Below the pieces are notes generated by a model. That model ran no database searches. It saw nothing but the letters and a program-made list of their open reading frames with translations, and had not been told where the DNA came from. Positions 1-9,833 of a stretch of 64,000 nucleotides of DNA are shown piece after piece. The stretch comes from Chitinophaga skermanii (GTDB lineage: Bacteria; Bacteroidota; Bacteroidia; Chitinophagales; Chitinophagaceae). The stretch lies in assembly GCF_003259335.1 (NCBI RefSeq), contig NZ_QLLL01000006.1, forward strand, positions 434,001 to 498,000, in the 5' to 3' direction. Within the stretch, counting starts at the first letter, position 1, and the number at the start of each line of letters is the position of its first letter. The translations under genes were made by a program, and so were the position numbers.

Positions 1-39
1 CGCTTTCGCATTTCCCCTCTAAAACAACTGTGATAATCT

Positions 40-786
40 TTATTCTTGTGTGAACCCAGCGCGGATATACTCGCGGTTGAGTCTAGCGATATTTGAGATA
101 GAGATACCTTTAGGGCATTCTGCTTCGCAGGCGCCGGTGTTTGTACAGCTACCGAATCCTTCTTTATCCATTTGAGCGAGCATGTTTAATGCGCGGTCTT
201 TTCTTTCTGGATCACCTTGTGGTAACAAGGATAATTGGGACACTTTTGCAGATACAAACAACATAGCAGATGAGTTTTTACATGCTGCTACGCAGGCACC
301 GCAACCGATACATGCTGCTGCTGCGAAAGCGGCGTCGGCACTTGTTTTATCTACGGGGATGCAGTTAGCATCTTGTGCGTTACCAGTATTTACTGAAATG
401 TAACCACCAGCTTCAATAATACGATCGAAGGCAGTTCTGTCTACCATCAAATCTTTTAATACTGGGAATGCACCGGCGCGCCAAGGTTCTACCGTAATGG
501 TATCGCCATCATTGTAAGCACGCATGTGTAGTTGACAAGTTGTCGTTTCATTCCATGGACCGTGCGCACGGCCATTGATATACATAGAACACATACCGCA
601 AATACCTTCGCGGCAGTCGTGATCGAAAGCAATTGGTTCTTTCCCCTCGTTAATCAAGCGCTCATTCAACACATCAAACATTTCTAAGAAAGACATATCC
701 TTAGAAACATCTGAAACCTGGAATGATTCAAAATGGCCCTGGTCTTGAGCGTTATTCTGTTTCCAAACTTTGAGTGTTAAATTCAT
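40..786 (-). CDS. sdhB: Succinate dehydrogenase/fumarate reductase iron-sulfur subunit
   Basis: Electron-transfer subunit of the membrane-bound succinate:menaquinone oxidoreductase. It carries electrons from the flavin of SdhA to the cytochrome b subunit on the cytoplasmic face of the inner membrane. A plant-ferredoxin-type 2Fe-2S site is visible (C58, C63, C66 and C84), followed by [11 protein letters not shown] (C159, C162, C165, C169) and [14 protein letters not shown] for the 4Fe-4S and 3Fe-4S clusters. The length of 248 residues is normal for type-B enzymes. It is the last gene of the sdhC-sdhA-sdhB operon, 50 bases after sdhA. A frdB label would be equally valid on sequence alone; the aerobic Bacteroidota setting favours Sdh. 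Confidence 0.96.
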   Translation of the reverse strand: MNLTLKVWKQNNAQDQGHFESFQVSDVSKDMSFLEMFDVLNERLINEGKEPIAFDHDCREGICGMCSMYINGRAHGPWNETTTCQLHMRAYNDGDTITVEPWRAGAFPVLKDLMVDRTAFDRIIEAGGYISVNTGNAQDANCIPVDKTSADAAFAAAACIGCGACVAACKNSSAMLFVSAKVSQLSLLPQGDPERKDRALNMLAQMDKEGFGSCTNTGACEAECPKGISISNIARLNREYIRAGFTQE

Positions 787-836
787 ATATAAAAGTTGAA
801 TGTTAAATGTTGCCGTTTTGTACGGATGATTAAGCC

Positions 837-2810
837 TTATTTGTAACTACGTTGACTTGGGTGTACGATTTCGAAGTTTAAGGCTTCTTTGTGCAATTCG
901 AATTGGCTTTGGCCTTTGTATTCCCATGCAGCAACGTACGAGTAGTTATCGTCGTCACGTTTTGCTTCACCGTCTTCTGTTTGTGACTCTTCACGGAAGT
1001 GACCGCCACAAGACTCGTTACGGTTTAATGCATCCATACACATCAATTCACCTAGCTCTAAGAAATCTGCTACGCGGGCAGCTTTCTCTAATTCGGTATT
1101 GATACCTTCTGCTGTACCAGGAATGCGAACATCTTTCCAGAATTCAGCACGTAATGCTTGAATTTCTTTGATCGCTTCTTGCAAACCTTGTGCATTACGG
1201 GCCATACCACATTTATCCCACATGATTTTACCAAGGGCTTTGTGGAAATGGTCAACTGATTTCGTACCGTTGATCGTCATCAATTTCGTGATGATATCTT
1301 GTACACCTTTTTCTGCTTCTACGAAAGCTGGGTGATCGGTAGGAATTGGTTTAGTATGAATTTCGTCGGCTAAGTAGTTACCAATTGTGTAAGGAATTAC
1401 GAAGTAACCATCTGCCAAACCTTGCATCAAAGCAGAAGCACCTAAGCGGTTTGCACCGTGATCAGAGAAGTTAGCTTCACCCAAAGCATACAAGCCAGGC
1501 ACCGTTGTCATCAATTCATAATCAACCCATAAGCCACCCATTGTGTAGTGAACGGCAGGATAAATACGCATCGGAGTTTCGTAAGGGTTTTCACCGGTAA
1601 TTTTCGCATACATGTCGAATAAGTTACCATATTTTTCCTTCACTACTTCTTTACCCATTACGATGATCTCTTCTTTCGAAGCGTGATCTTTACCGTGTTT
1701 ATTGGCTTCAATTTTACCATAACGTTCGATCGCATCAGCGTAATCTAAGTATACGGCCATTTTAGATGTACCTACACCATAACCGGCGTCACATCTTTCT
1801 TTTGCAGCACGGCTCGCTACGTCACGAGGAACGAGGTTACCGAATGCTGGGTATCTTCTTTCCAAGTAATAATCCCTTTCTTCTTCAGGAATATCGCTTG
1901 GTTTACGGTTGTCGTCTTTTTTCTTAGGTACCCAAATACGGCCATCATTACGTAATGATTCCGACATCAAGGTTAATTTCGACTGGTGATCACCAGAAAC
2001 TGGGATACAAGTTGGGTGAATTTGCGTGAAACATGGGTTACCGAAGTAAGCACCACGTTTGTGCGCTTTCCAAGCTGCAGTTACGTTAGAACCCATCGCG
2101 TTGGTAGACAAGAAGAACACGTTACCATAACCACCTGTACATAATAATACAGCGTGACCGAAGTGACGTTCTAATTTACCGGTAACTAAGTCGCGGGCAA
2201 TAATACCACGTGCTTTACCATCTACCGTTACCACGTCTAACATTTCATGGCGACGGTACATTTTTACGTTACCAAGTGCAACTTGTCTTTCGATAGCTGA
2301 GTAAGCACCGAGTAACAATTGTTGACCTGTTTGACCGGCAGCGTAGAAAGTACGTTGTACTTGCGTACCACCGAATGAACGGTTACTTAACAACCCGCCA
2401 TATTCGCGAGCGAAAGGAACACCTTGTGCCACGCATTGGTCGATAATGCTACCAGATACTTCAGACAAACGGTAAACGTTTGCTTCACGAGCGCGGTAGT
2501 CACCACCTTTAACGGTATCGTAGAAAAGACGGAAAACAGAGTCACCGTCGTTTTGGTAGTTTTTCGCAGCGTTAATACCACCTTGAGCGGCGATAGAGTG
2601 AGCGCGGCGAGGGCTATCTTGGAAACAGAATGCTTTTACTTTGTAGCCGAGTTCTGCGAGAGAAGCAGCGGCAGATGCACCAGCCAAACCGGTACCCACT
2701 ACGATTACTTCGATTTTACGTTTATTCGCAGGGTTTACAAGTTTAACAGTGCTTTTATATTTACTCCACTTAGTTTCGAGCGGTCCGGCAGGAATTTTTG
2801 AATTCAACAT
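837..2810 (-). CDS. sdhA: Succinate dehydrogenase/fumarate reductase flavoprotein subunit
   Basis: Catalytic subunit that oxidises succinate to fumarate with covalently bound FAD. The N-terminal dinucleotide-binding motif [12 protein letters not shown] is at about residues 38-49. [14 protein letters not shown] contains the histidine expected to carry the FAD, and [17 protein letters not shown] is the C-terminal FAD-binding signature. At 657 residues it has the longer form typical of type-B (Bacteroidota/epsilonproteobacterial) enzymes. It lies 31 bases downstream of sdhC in the same operon. There is no sign of truncation. Confidence 0.96.
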   Translation of the reverse strand: MLNSKIPAGPLETKWSKYKSTVKLVNPANKRKIEVIVVGTGLAGASAAASLAELGYKVKAFCFQDSPRRAHSIAAQGGINAAKNYQNDGDSVFRLFYDTVKGGDYRAREANVYRLSEVSGSIIDQCVAQGVPFAREYGGLLSNRSFGGTQVQRTFYAAGQTGQQLLLGAYSAIERQVALGNVKMYRRHEMLDVVTVDGKARGIIARDLVTGKLERHFGHAVLLCTGGYGNVFFLSTNAMGSNVTAAWKAHKRGAYFGNPCFTQIHPTCIPVSGDHQSKLTLMSESLRNDGRIWVPKKKDDNRKPSDIPEEERDYYLERRYPAFGNLVPRDVASRAAKERCDAGYGVGTSKMAVYLDYADAIERYGKIEANKHGKDHASKEEIIVMGKEVVKEKYGNLFDMYAKITGENPYETPMRIYPAVHYTMGGLWVDYELMTTVPGLYALGEANFSDHGANRLGASALMQGLADGYFVIPYTIGNYLADEIHTKPIPTDHPAFVEAEKGVQDIITKLMTINGTKSVDHFHKALGKIMWDKCGMARNAQGLQEAIKEIQALRAEFWKDVRIPGTAEGINTELEKAARVADFLELGELMCMDALNRNESCGGHFREESQTEDGEAKRDDDNYSYVAAWEYKGQSQFELHKEALNFEIVHPSQRSYK

Positions 2811-2841
2811 AGAATCTTACTTTAACAGTAAAAAGTTAATC

Positions 2842-3528
2842 TTACATACAGAAATAGATGTACAATGGAATGGCAGCAAAGCCCACTGGGATTGCGATAC
2901 CGAATAACCATACACCAACGAAGTTGATGATGCCATTGTATTTCTTGTGATTCAAACCAAATGTTTGGAATGCACTTTTAAAGCCATGGATCAAGTGGAA
3001 TGATAAACCGATCATACCAATCACATAGATCACCACGATCCAAAGTTCCTTGAATGCAACGTGAACAGATTTGTACAGGTTAGCGTACTCTTTACCGTTT
3101 ACATCATAAGTGATTTTGTCTAAATCACCATAGTGCATTGCATACCAGAAATCTTTCAAGTGGATAATGATGAAGATTAAAAGGATGCTTCCCATGATAG
3201 CCATTTGGCGGCTGTACCAAGAAGAAGTAGCATTTCCGGGCTGTACAGCATACTTCACCGGCCTAGCAGCACGGTTCTTAAAAGTAAGTTGTAATGCGAG
3301 GATGGCATGGAGGAGAATGACGATTTTCAAGCCCCAAGCAATGAATTGAATCAACCCATTGTGGCCCATAAAATCGGCATAAGCGTTGAAACCGCGGCCT
3401 TCGTCAGTCGACAACAAAGCGAAGTTACCCGCTAAGTGCACGATTACGAAGCTACATAAGAAAAAGCCGGTAGCGCCTACTAGCAACTTTTTACCAATCG
3501 AGGTACTAAAGAATTGTGACCATTTCAT
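2842..3528 (-). CDS. sdhC: Succinate dehydrogenase cytochrome b subunit
   Basis: Single di-haem membrane anchor of a type-B succinate dehydrogenase (228 residues). Five hydrophobic segments are visible, starting at LLVGATGFFLCSFVIVHLAGN. Histidines expected to bind haem lie in the helices (IVHLAG, LLHAIL, IIHLKD, SFHLIHG). There is no separate sdhD gene, as expected where one polypeptide provides both haem sites. It is the first gene of the operon; a full-consensus promoter lies 51-81 bases upstream of the ATG. Confidence 0.94.
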   Translation of the reverse strand: MKWSQFFSTSIGKKLLVGATGFFLCSFVIVHLAGNFALLSTDEGRGFNAYADFMGHNGLIQFIAWGLKIVILLHAILALQLTFKNRAARPVKYAVQPGNATSSWYSRQMAIMGSILLIFIIIHLKDFWYAMHYGDLDKITYDVNGKEYANLYKSVHVAFKELWIVVIYVIGMIGLSFHLIHGFKSAFQTFGLNHKKYNGIINFVGVWLFGIAIPVGFAAIPLYIYFCM

Positions 3529-3578
3529 AAGATATGTTCTAAGCTTCCTTTTGTAATTTGATAAATTGAAATGACGGG

Positions 3579-3609
3579 CAAATTTATGACATGATTAATG
3601 AAATCCAAA
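3579..3609 (-). promoter_or_regulatory. Full-consensus Bacteroidetes promoter of the sdhCAB operon
   Basis: Read on the minus strand: TTTG (3609-3606), a 19-base spacer, then TAAATTTG (3586-3579). This matches the Bacteroidetes primary sigma pattern TTTG-N19-TAnnTTTG at all ten fixed positions. Transcription would start near 3575, giving a leader of about 45 bases before sdhC. Confidence 0.85.
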
Positions 3610-3672
3610 TGATATTTATCAGAAAAAACTGAAAGTTCTGAAAGTAATCCCAAGAATCCTCTTGTTTCTCGC

Positions 3673-4236
3673 CTAATCTAGGCGTTTCATCATCCAGTTA
3701 TCTACCAAATTAAACAGGTGTTGGGGTTGAAAAGTTCGCCATTTAGGCTCTTCTAATACAGCTACATAGTTCTGTAAGCGGGCAGTTAAGAATTCTTGCT
3801 TGGTCTGTTCAGGCATATTCAGTGCCACTATCCAGCCTCCTTCGTCCTTAATATCGTCCCACCATTCCTCGTAATACGAGTCGTCTGAACTGAAAAAATT
3901 TAATACATTCTCGCAGATTAAGATATACTTGTAGATGCCATGGGCCTCTAAATCGTCGATAATTTCTCGTTTTAGGGTTTCGATGTTGTTCTCCACTGCA
4001 TCATTCCACTCTCCTATCAATTCTATGATAGCATAGTTGAAATCGTAGTCAACAAACAAAATCTTGAGGTATAAGTTCGGAGCGCCAAAGTAATCCCATT
4101 GCGGGTGAATATAGTAGTTATACACCGTGTTACTATATTCAAATTCGCTATACTCGCGCCCAAAGAATGGCGACTGCTCGTCTTCTTCGGCCGTATACAA
4201 ATGTCTCCAATTATAAAATGGTTCTATCTCGTGCAT
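3673..4236 (-). CDS. Hypothetical acidic cytoplasmic protein
   Basis: A 187-residue protein I do not recognise. It is strongly acidic and rich in aromatic residues (Tyr/Trp), without a signal peptide or membrane segment, so probably cytosolic. It starts with ATG at 4236. A TTAATTTG element (one mismatch to the TAnnTTTG box) at 4249-4242 on the minus strand abuts the start, so the message may be almost leaderless. It stands between the sdh operon and murQ, separated from murQ by a terminator that serves murQ. No function can be assigned. Confidence 0.75.
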   Translation of the reverse strand: MHEIEPFYNWRHLYTAEEDEQSPFFGREYSEFEYSNTVYNYYIHPQWDYFGAPNLYLKILFVDYDFNYAIIELIGEWNDAVENNIETLKREIIDDLEAHGIYKYILICENVLNFFSSDDSYYEEWWDDIKDEGGWIVALNMPEQTKQEFLTARLQNYVAVLEEPKWRTFQPQHLFNLVDNWMMKRLD

Positions 4237-4307
4237 GCGGGCAAATTAATTATTTTGCCGATGATTTGCTTGTTGGAAGAATGGGATTTTTTTCTTAGAA
4301 TAGGAAA

Positions 4308-4337
4308 GAAAAACCCCGTTCCGCAAGCAGAACAGGG
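4308..4337 (-). terminator. Intrinsic terminator of the murQ operon
   Basis: CCCGTTC (4315-4321) pairs with GAACAGGG (4330-4337) with one bulged base. On the minus strand the stem is followed by GTTTTTCTTT. It lies 26 bases past the murQ stop codon. Confidence 0.75.
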
Positions 4338-4362
4338 CATTATATGAATTTTCTATTAAGCC

Positions 4363-5175
4363 TTATTTCAAGCTTTCCACTGCCTGCTTCACACTTCCGT
4401 GCTGCAATAACAGTGCTTTCGCTTTCTCATAATCGGTTTCCCCTATCTGCTCCATTAACATTTTCACCCCGCGGTCAACCAATTTATCGTTGCTCAGTTG
4501 CATATTCACCATCTTATTGTCTTCCACCCTACCTAACTGGATCATTACGGCTGTAGAAATCATGTTCAGCACAAGCTTTTGTGCCGTACCCGATTTCATG
4601 CGGGTACTACCCGTTACGAATTCTGGGCCCACTACCACTTCCACGGGGAAGTCGGCAGCTTTGGAAACAGGGGAATTAGGGTTACAAGAGATGCTGCCCG
4701 TTACGATACCATGTTCGCGGCATTTATCCAAGGCTGCAATTACGTACGGCGTGGTACCACTAGCTGCAATACCCACTACTACGTCTTTATTACTGATGTT
4801 ATGTGCTTGTAAATCATCCCAACCTTGGTTGCGAGAATCTTCCGCAAATTCAACTGCCTTACGGATGGCGGTATCGCCACCGGCAATCAATCCTACGACT
4901 AAGCCATGGGGCACACCGAATGTAGGCGGGCATTCAGAAGCATCTACAATGCCTAGCCTGCCGCTTGTACCGGCGCCCATGTAAAACAATCTGCCACCTG
5001 CCAACATTTTATCGGCGATGGCTTTTACCAATGGCTCTATTTGCGGGATAGCTTTCTCCACGGCCATTGGTACGGTTTGGTCTTCTTTATTGATATTGGT
5101 AAGTATCTCGTTCACGCTCATTTGCTCTAAATGGCGGTAATGCGAGGTTTGTTCTGTCACTCTTACGAATTCCAT
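4363..5175 (-). CDS. murQ: N-acetylmuramic acid 6-phosphate etherase
   Basis: Cleaves the lactyl ether of MurNAc-6-phosphate to give GlcNAc-6-phosphate and D-lactate in cell-wall recycling. The SIS-type fold is recognisable: GRLFYMGAGTSGRLGIVDASECPPTFG (about residues 61-87) holds the phosphate-binding Ser/Thr loop. EFAEDSRNQG and TGSTRMKSGTAQKLVLNM are both typical of MurQ. At 270 residues it is slightly shorter than the E. coli protein but complete through the SIS domain. It is 27 bases downstream of the sugar-kinase gene and ends in a clear terminator, so the two form an operon for amino-sugar salvage. Confidence 0.93.
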   Translation of the reverse strand: MEFVRVTEQTSHYRHLEQMSVNEILTNINKEDQTVPMAVEKAIPQIEPLVKAIADKMLAGGRLFYMGAGTSGRLGIVDASECPPTFGVPHGLVVGLIAGGDTAIRKAVEFAEDSRNQGWDDLQAHNISNKDVVVGIAASGTTPYVIAALDKCREHGIVTGSISCNPNSPVSKAADFPVEVVVGPEFVTGSTRMKSGTAQKLVLNMISTAVMIQLGRVEDNKMVNMQLSNDKLVDRGVKMLMEQIGETDYEKAKALLLQHGSVKQAVESLK

Positions 5176-5202
5176 AATATGTTGCGTCTTTTGCTATGCT
5201 GG

Positions 5203-6051
5203 TTATTTGTGATAGGCGATTAACCCGTCCATCGGGCTTTTCTGGATACTGCCGAGTTGTAATTCGTACAGGTCGCACAATTCTTGCAATATATCTTTGA
5301 AATGCCATGCTACGCTGCCGGTAAAGTATAGCGGTACCGTCCAGCTTTCGCGGTATTTATAAATATGGTTGAAGAAAAACTCGTTCAGGCAGTCTTCCAA
5401 GATATTTTCCACCATGAAATGGCCACGGTTTTCCGATAAAAACGGGGCGAAGGTAGATAAATAGCGGTTGGCCAAGGGTTTACGGTATACGTTGTCGAGT
5501 ATATCGTCTTTTGATACTTTGAATTTATCATCAAAGCGGAAGCGAAGTTCCTCGTCGAAGGTGTTATAGAGGTAGTATTGAATAACTTTTTTGCCTAGGT
5601 AAGCCCCGCTGCCCTCGTCGCCAAGGATGTAACCCAAACCGGGATTATTCTTGATAATTTCCTTCCCATCATAATAGCACGAGTTGGAGCCCGTACCTAA
5701 AATACTGGCAATTCCTTTCTCATGGCCACATAAGCCGCGTGCAGCAGCCATAAGGTCGTGATTTACTTCCACATGAGCTTGATTCCATACACTTTTCAGG
5801 CTATCTTGTACTAGGCTGGCGTTTTTAGGCGACGCGCATCCTGTACCATAATAATGAACAGCATTAATGTCGAGCTTATGGGGTAATTGCGGTAGCAATT
5901 CCTGCTCTATGATATTAATGATTTGTTCGCCCGTTTGGAAATATGGGCTGATTCCTTGTGTGAAGAAGGATGCATGGGTATCCCCGTTCATTAAGCACCA
6001 TTCCGTTTTTGTTGAGCCACTGTCTGCGACCAGTGCAACTTTTGTAGGCAT
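5203..6051 (-). CDS. BadF/BadG-type ATPase, probable N-acetylglucosamine/MurNAc kinase
   Basis: Sugar kinase of the ASKHA (hexokinase/Hsp70) fold. The N-terminal phosphate loop is LVADSGSTKTEW (residues 7-18), the second is SILGTGSNSCYY (about 115-126), and LGYILGDEGSGAYLGKKVI is the signature of GlcNAc-kinase-like BcrAD/BadFG proteins. It is co-transcribed with murQ, so the inferred role is to phosphorylate GlcNAc or MurNAc from peptidoglycan turnover. The substrate cannot be read from sequence. At 282 residues it has the usual length for the family. Confidence 0.85.
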   Translation of the reverse strand: MPTKVALVADSGSTKTEWCLMNGDTHASFFTQGISPYFQTGEQIINIIEQELLPQLPHKLDINAVHYYGTGCASPKNASLVQDSLKSVWNQAHVEVNHDLMAAARGLCGHEKGIASILGTGSNSCYYDGKEIIKNNPGLGYILGDEGSGAYLGKKVIQYYLYNTFDEELRFRFDDKFKVSKDDILDNVYRKPLANRYLSTFAPFLSENRGHFMVENILEDCLNEFFFNHIYKYRESWTVPLYFTGSVAWHFKDILQELCDLYELQLGSIQKSPMDGLIAYHK

Positions 6052-6110
6052 ACCTCGTTTAATTTAGGAAATTAAAAGATAGGTGGATGAAGAATTGATA
6101 TTGAATATCC

Positions 6111-6118
6111 TATTTTTG
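6111..6118 (+). promoter_or_regulatory. -7 promoter box upstream of the S41 protease gene
   Basis: TATTTTTG matches TAnnTTTG exactly. No good TTTG lies at the expected 19-21 base distance, so only the -7 half is supported. It would give a leader of about 83 bases. Confidence 0.5.
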
Positions 6119-6204
6119 CCACAAGTTAAGGAAATCGGTTTCACATTAGCAAATTATAACAAACCAAGTTCCGGGATAAAATTAAAGCGATTAATATTCG
6201 AATT

Positions 6205-7812
6205 ATGTCGAACAACAGGAAACTGAAAGTATTCTTACCCTTCTTATTCGCCGTGGTATTAGCATTGGGGATGTTTTTAGGTCATAAAATGCCAGCAGCT
6301 CGTAATAGCAGCTCGGTTGTATTCTTAAAGCCCAATAACCGCAATGCTTTACAAGAAGTAATGGGTTTATTACAATATAAATATGTAGATAGCCTCCAGA
6401 TGGACGATTTGCAAACCGATGCCATCGAAGCTTTATTGGGAAGACTAGATCCACACTCGGTATACATTGCTCCAACCCAATTGAAAGGTGTAAATGAGAA
6501 CTTGAACGGAAATTTTGAAGGTATTGGGATTGAATTCTCACTTTTCAATGATACGGTGAATGTTGTAAACGTAATTACAGGTGGCCCTTCTGAGAAATCT
6601 GGCCTGCAAATGGGTGATAAATTGATTAAAGTGGGCGACTCTACCATTGCCGGTGTAAACATCTCCTTCGATCGTATCCGTAAGTTCTTACGAGGCCCAC
6701 GTGGCTCGGAAATCGACGTTACCTTCCTCCGTAATAATAAACTACAAACGGCTAAGATTCAAAGAGGCGTTATTCCTATTTACAGTGTCGACGCTAGCTA
6801 TATGATTAACCCTGAAGTGGGCTATATCAAAATCAACCGCTTTAGCGAAGCTACAGTCGACGAGTTCATGGAAGCTGCACGTACCCTTACCAAAGCCGGT
6901 ATGAAAAAGCTTATTATCGACGTTCGCCAAAACCCAGGTGGTATCTTAGAATCGGCTTACCGTATTGCCGACCAGTTATTGGAAGGTAGCAAAGTGGTGG
7001 TATATACTGAAGGTGTACACTCCGCGAAAAAAGAATATAAAACCAATCAACCTGGCTTATTCGAAAAAGGAGCTTTAGCTATTTTGGTAGATGAACAATC
7101 GGCCTCTGCGAGCGAAGTATTAGCAGGTGCTATTCAAGATTGGGACAGGGGTACTATCATCGGTAGAAGAACTTTTGGTAAAGGCTTAGTACAAGATCAA
7201 TATGACCTTAGCAACGGTGGTGCATTACGCTTAACTATTGCGCGTTACTATTTACCAACCGGCCGTTCTATTCAAAAATCGTATAAAGATGGTCGTGATG
7301 TGTACGCAGAAGATTTGGCGAACCGTATTAAAGATGGTGAGCTGATCAACAAAGACAGTATTCACTTAGCCGATACAGTGAAATATAGAACCCATAAAGG
7401 CAGAATTGTGTATGGTGGCGGCGGTATTATCCCGGATGTATTTACCCCGGTAGATACAACACACTATTCGCACATCCAATTACTGTTGTACAATAAAAAC
7501 CTTTACAACGAGTTCTGCTACGAATATTACATGGCGCATAAATCGGCCTTCGAAGCGTATAAAGATGTAAAAGCTTTTAACCAAGAATTTGACATTACAC
7601 CACAAATTCTCCAAGCATTTTACACTTACGTAAATAAAGCCGGCGTAAATACAGCCTTAAAAACAAGCCGTGATGATAAAGATATCAGCCTGCGTTTGAA
7701 ATCCATTTTTGCTCGTCAACGTTGGAGATTGAATGGTTATTATGAAGTAATTAACCAAGAGGATGAAATGGTGCAAAAAGCATTAGAAACGATTAAAGCA
7801 CAAGCTGAATAA
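6205..7812 (+). CDS. S41 family C-terminal processing peptidase (CtpA/Tsp-like)
   Basis: Periplasmic serine protease of the tail-specific family. One N-terminal membrane segment or uncleaved signal (FLPFLFAVVLALGMFLGHKM, residues 10-29) is followed by a PDZ domain (IEFSLFNDTVNVVNVI through LRGPRGSEIDVTF, about 113-175). The peptidase domain carries QSASASEV (about 298-305, containing the catalytic serine) and RTFGKGLVQDQ (about 322-332, containing the catalytic lysine). A C-terminal extension of about 130 residues follows the core, as in many Bacteroidota members. It is the only plus-strand gene in the first 12 kb and is monocistronic, ending in a bidirectional terminator. Confidence 0.93.
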   Translation: MSNNRKLKVFLPFLFAVVLALGMFLGHKMPAARNSSSVVFLKPNNRNALQEVMGLLQYKYVDSLQMDDLQTDAIEALLGRLDPHSVYIAPTQLKGVNENLNGNFEGIGIEFSLFNDTVNVVNVITGGPSEKSGLQMGDKLIKVGDSTIAGVNISFDRIRKFLRGPRGSEIDVTFLRNNKLQTAKIQRGVIPIYSVDASYMINPEVGYIKINRFSEATVDEFMEAARTLTKAGMKKLIIDVRQNPGGILESAYRIADQLLEGSKVVVYTEGVHSAKKEYKTNQPGLFEKGALAILVDEQSASASEVLAGAIQDWDRGTIIGRRTFGKGLVQDQYDLSNGGALRLTIARYYLPTGRSIQKSYKDGRDVYAEDLANRIKDGELINKDSIHLADTVKYRTHKGRIVYGGGGIIPDVFTPVDTTHYSHIQLLLYNKNLYNEFCYEYYMAHKSAFEAYKDVKAFNQEFDITPQILQAFYTYVNKAGVNTALKTSRDDKDISLRLKSIFARQRWRLNGYYEVINQEDEMVQKALETIKAQAE

Positions 7813-7830
7813 TAGCGTGCTATAAGCATA

Positions 7831-7868
7831 AAAAAAAGCGATCTCTATAGTATGGAGATCGCTTTTTT
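7831..7868. terminator. Bidirectional terminator between convergent genes
   Basis: GCGATCTC (7838-7845) pairs with GAGATCGC (7855-7862), flanked by an A-run and a T-run. It serves the S41 protease gene on the plus strand and the end of the membrane-protein array on the minus strand. Confidence 0.85.
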
Positions 7869-7872
7869 GTTT

Positions 7873-8283
7873 TTATATGGCATTCGTTTTAAGTTGAAAG
7901 AAAGGAATGGTGACCACCAGTGGTAATAAAGCGGCCGTCATGGTGCGAACAAGAATGACCCAATCGGTGTGTAACTGTTTCGGGGGAAAGAAGGTACACA
8001 GGTGGAATACGAGGGCAATAATACATGCTGCACCTAGGATGTAGAGTTTTGTTTGGAATATTTGCGGCTTGGATTTCCGCCAAGCTACGATAGTACCTAT
8101 GGAACTTGTATACAATGCAAACATCAATACAATCCAAGTACCCATAATTTTCATTACTTCAGGCGTTGGCAACATATTTATCATCAAAGAGCCAAATAGG
8201 TTATACACCAAGCCTGCTAATGCAGCAATAGAAAGAATAGTAGCTGTAAACGCTACCATTAAGGTAAATTTTAGTGGTTTCAT
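7873..8283 (-). CDS. Small four-helix membrane protein, paralogue 1 of tandem array
   Basis: A 136-residue integral membrane protein starting MKPLKF, the N-terminal signature shared by the first five members. Four hydrophobic segments are visible (about residues 8-30, 45-65, 80-97 and 108-130). It ends in FFQLKTNAI, so it stops just after the FxLK position where other members continue into a cytoplasmic tail. No catalytic residues or known family were recognised. It is the last gene of the array and ends at a bidirectional terminator. Confidence 0.72.
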   Translation of the reverse strand: MKPLKFTLMVAFTATILSIAALAGLVYNLFGSLMINMLPTPEVMKIMGTWIVLMFALYTSSIGTIVAWRKSKPQIFQTKLYILGAACIIALVFHLCTFFPPKQLHTDWVILVRTMTAALLPLVVTIPFFQLKTNAI

Positions 8284-8343
8284 TTGTTCGTGTTAAGGAT
8301 CAGCAATTCAGTTGATCTAAAACACGTTCAACCGCTAAATGAA

Positions 8344-8754
8344 CTATTGCAATTCCATTTTTTTAGCTACAGTTGGCCTAATAGGAACCGCCCACGAAAA
8401 TATGATAGCGGGGATGAGGTAGGAAGTAACCACACCTAACATTGGATCCATCCAGATGGAACCGTCTTGGATAGTCATATAAATGATCTTACCCATGATA
8501 AATGCCGGTATGATAGAGAATAAGATGCGCATGGCTGTGAATTGTGCTCTTTGTGCTAAGAACGAGCCTACGGTAAAATAGCAAAGCCATGTAATAAGTA
8601 ACCCGGCTCCAATATAGTTGGCAAAACCTGCGAGGTTATATAAAAAAGTCGGGGTGCTTGCCTTTCCTACTATTTGAATGAGTACCCATGTTGCAAAGGC
8701 AGCTGATAGTACAGGTGCGCAACAAACGAAGAAAATGAACTTTTGGGGTTTCAT
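8344..8754 (-). CDS. Small four-helix membrane protein, paralogue 2
   Basis: A 136-residue protein starting MKPQKFIFFV with four predicted membrane helices and a short basic C-terminus (RPTVAKKMELQ). It has the same size and N-terminal MKPxKF signature as its neighbours but the sequence in between is strongly diverged, consistent with an old duplication. It lacks the acidic tail with the IG motif. It is 19 bases downstream of paralogue 3 and 60 bases upstream of paralogue 1, so probably co-transcribed. Function unknown. Confidence 0.7.
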   Translation of the reverse strand: MKPQKFIFFVCCAPVLSAAFATWVLIQIVGKASTPTFLYNLAGFANYIGAGLLITWLCYFTVGSFLAQRAQFTAMRILFSIIPAFIMGKIIYMTIQDGSIWMDPMLGVVTSYLIPAIIFSWAVPIRPTVAKKMELQ

Positions 8755-8773
8755 GATTTTTATATTTAGTGTA

Positions 8774-9232
8774 TTAGATATTCAAATCGTTACCAATGTT
8801 TAATAATTCATCATCTACTATTTCTTTCTGAAACGGTTCTAACCTAAAAATAAACAAAATTCCTGCTAAAAGCAAGGCCATAACGATAGTCAACATCCCA
8901 AAACCAATAAACATGTACATGGTTTCTGCCCTATCTACAGCCAGCCCTCCTACGATTGCTATAAGAATCCCCAACACTATAAATGCAAGCGGTGATGACC
9001 ATTTGATCATTTGCACAGAGGTACGACGGTAAGTTAGGTGGATGCATAATAATGTAAGGAAGAAGACTACGATATAATCAAAAATACCGTACACCAATAC
9101 CAAGGCAAGGAATGTAAGCGCTTTACTTTCGAAGATATCTTCGGCATGAGGAAGGGCTATAAAGGTAAATCCCACACTAACAATTATAGCATGTACGAGT
9201 GTAGTTAGTGCAGTAAATCTAAGTGGTTTCAT
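8774..9232 (-). CDS. Small four-helix membrane protein, paralogue 3
   Basis: A 152-residue protein starting MKPLRFTALTTLVHAI. Four hydrophobic helices are followed by the tail FRLEPFQKEIVDDELLNIGNDL, a clear example of the family C-terminus (F-x-L-x-P, about ten mostly acidic residues, then ELxxIG). The tail is probably cytoplasmic. It is most similar in layout to paralogue 4 (both share LVHAI/GLHAF near the N-terminus). No enzyme motif was seen. Confidence 0.72.
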   Translation of the reverse strand: MKPLRFTALTTLVHAIIVSVGFTFIALPHAEDIFESKALTFLALVLVYGIFDYIVVFFLTLLCIHLTYRRTSVQMIKWSSPLAFIVLGILIAIVGGLAVDRAETMYMFIGFGMLTIVMALLLAGILFIFRLEPFQKEIVDDELLNIGNDLNI

Positions 9233-9306
9233 AAGTAGAAATGAAATTTAATTGAATGCTTCGTTGTTACATCAATCATATATCTCGGTAGATGCCTACA
9301 GGTATA

Positions 9307-9768
9307 TTATGATAAGTGCTGGCCTATCGACATCAATTGTATATCGTGGATTTCTTCTTGATAAGGTGCCAATTTAATGAATGCACAAATCGGGGCATAC
9401 AGTAAAGCGGAATAAAAGGTAAGGAAAATAAAGATATAAGTTACTTCTGCAGCTCTTGTACTAAAGTCGATCCAATGTGCTATTCCTAAAGTAAGCATCC
9501 CTATAAACATAAGTAGTATGGCTCCCAGCATTTTTACCAGGTTACGATGCCATTGTTTGTAGCATAAATTAAATAAACCGCGCACCATTGCGTACATCAA
9601 TACAAAATCAATAACATAATATACAGCAAGAAAAAGTAAGAAACGAAATATACCTTCTGGCATCACAACGTTGGCTTCTACGCTTGCATTTGCGAAGATG
9701 GCAAATATTAGAGAAGTGATGAATGCATGTAAGCCAACTGTAACTAAGCTATATTGTTTAGGTTTCAT
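9307..9768 (-). CDS. Small four-helix membrane protein, paralogue 4
   Basis: A 153-residue protein starting MKPKQYSLVTVGLHAF, with four membrane segments and the family tail IKLAPYQEEIHDIQLMSIGQHLS. It aligns end to end with paralogue 3 by eye (start, helix spacing, tail), supporting tandem duplication. A strong terminator lies upstream between paralogue 5 and this gene, so it may have its own promoter or depend on read-through. No function can be assigned. Confidence 0.72.
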   Translation of the reverse strand: MKPKQYSLVTVGLHAFITSLIFAIFANASVEANVVMPEGIFRFLLFLAVYYVIDFVLMYAMVRGLFNLCYKQWHRNLVKMLGAILLMFIGMLTLGIAHWIDFSTRAAEVTYIFIFLTFYSALLYAPICAFIKLAPYQEEIHDIQLMSIGQHLS

Positions 9769-9778
9769 GGTAAAAAAT

Positions 9779-9812
9779 ATCCTGCCACGCTTTTCATGTA
9801 GCGTGACAGGAT
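9779..9812 (-). terminator. Terminator between paralogues 5 and 4
   Basis: ATCCTGCCACGC (9779-9790) pairs with GCGTGACAGGAT (9801-9812), a 12-base stem with one mismatch. On the minus strand it is followed by ATTTTTTACC, 22 bases after the paralogue 5 stop codon. Confidence 0.75.
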
Positions 9813-9833
9813 AAATATAATATAAATCGTTTA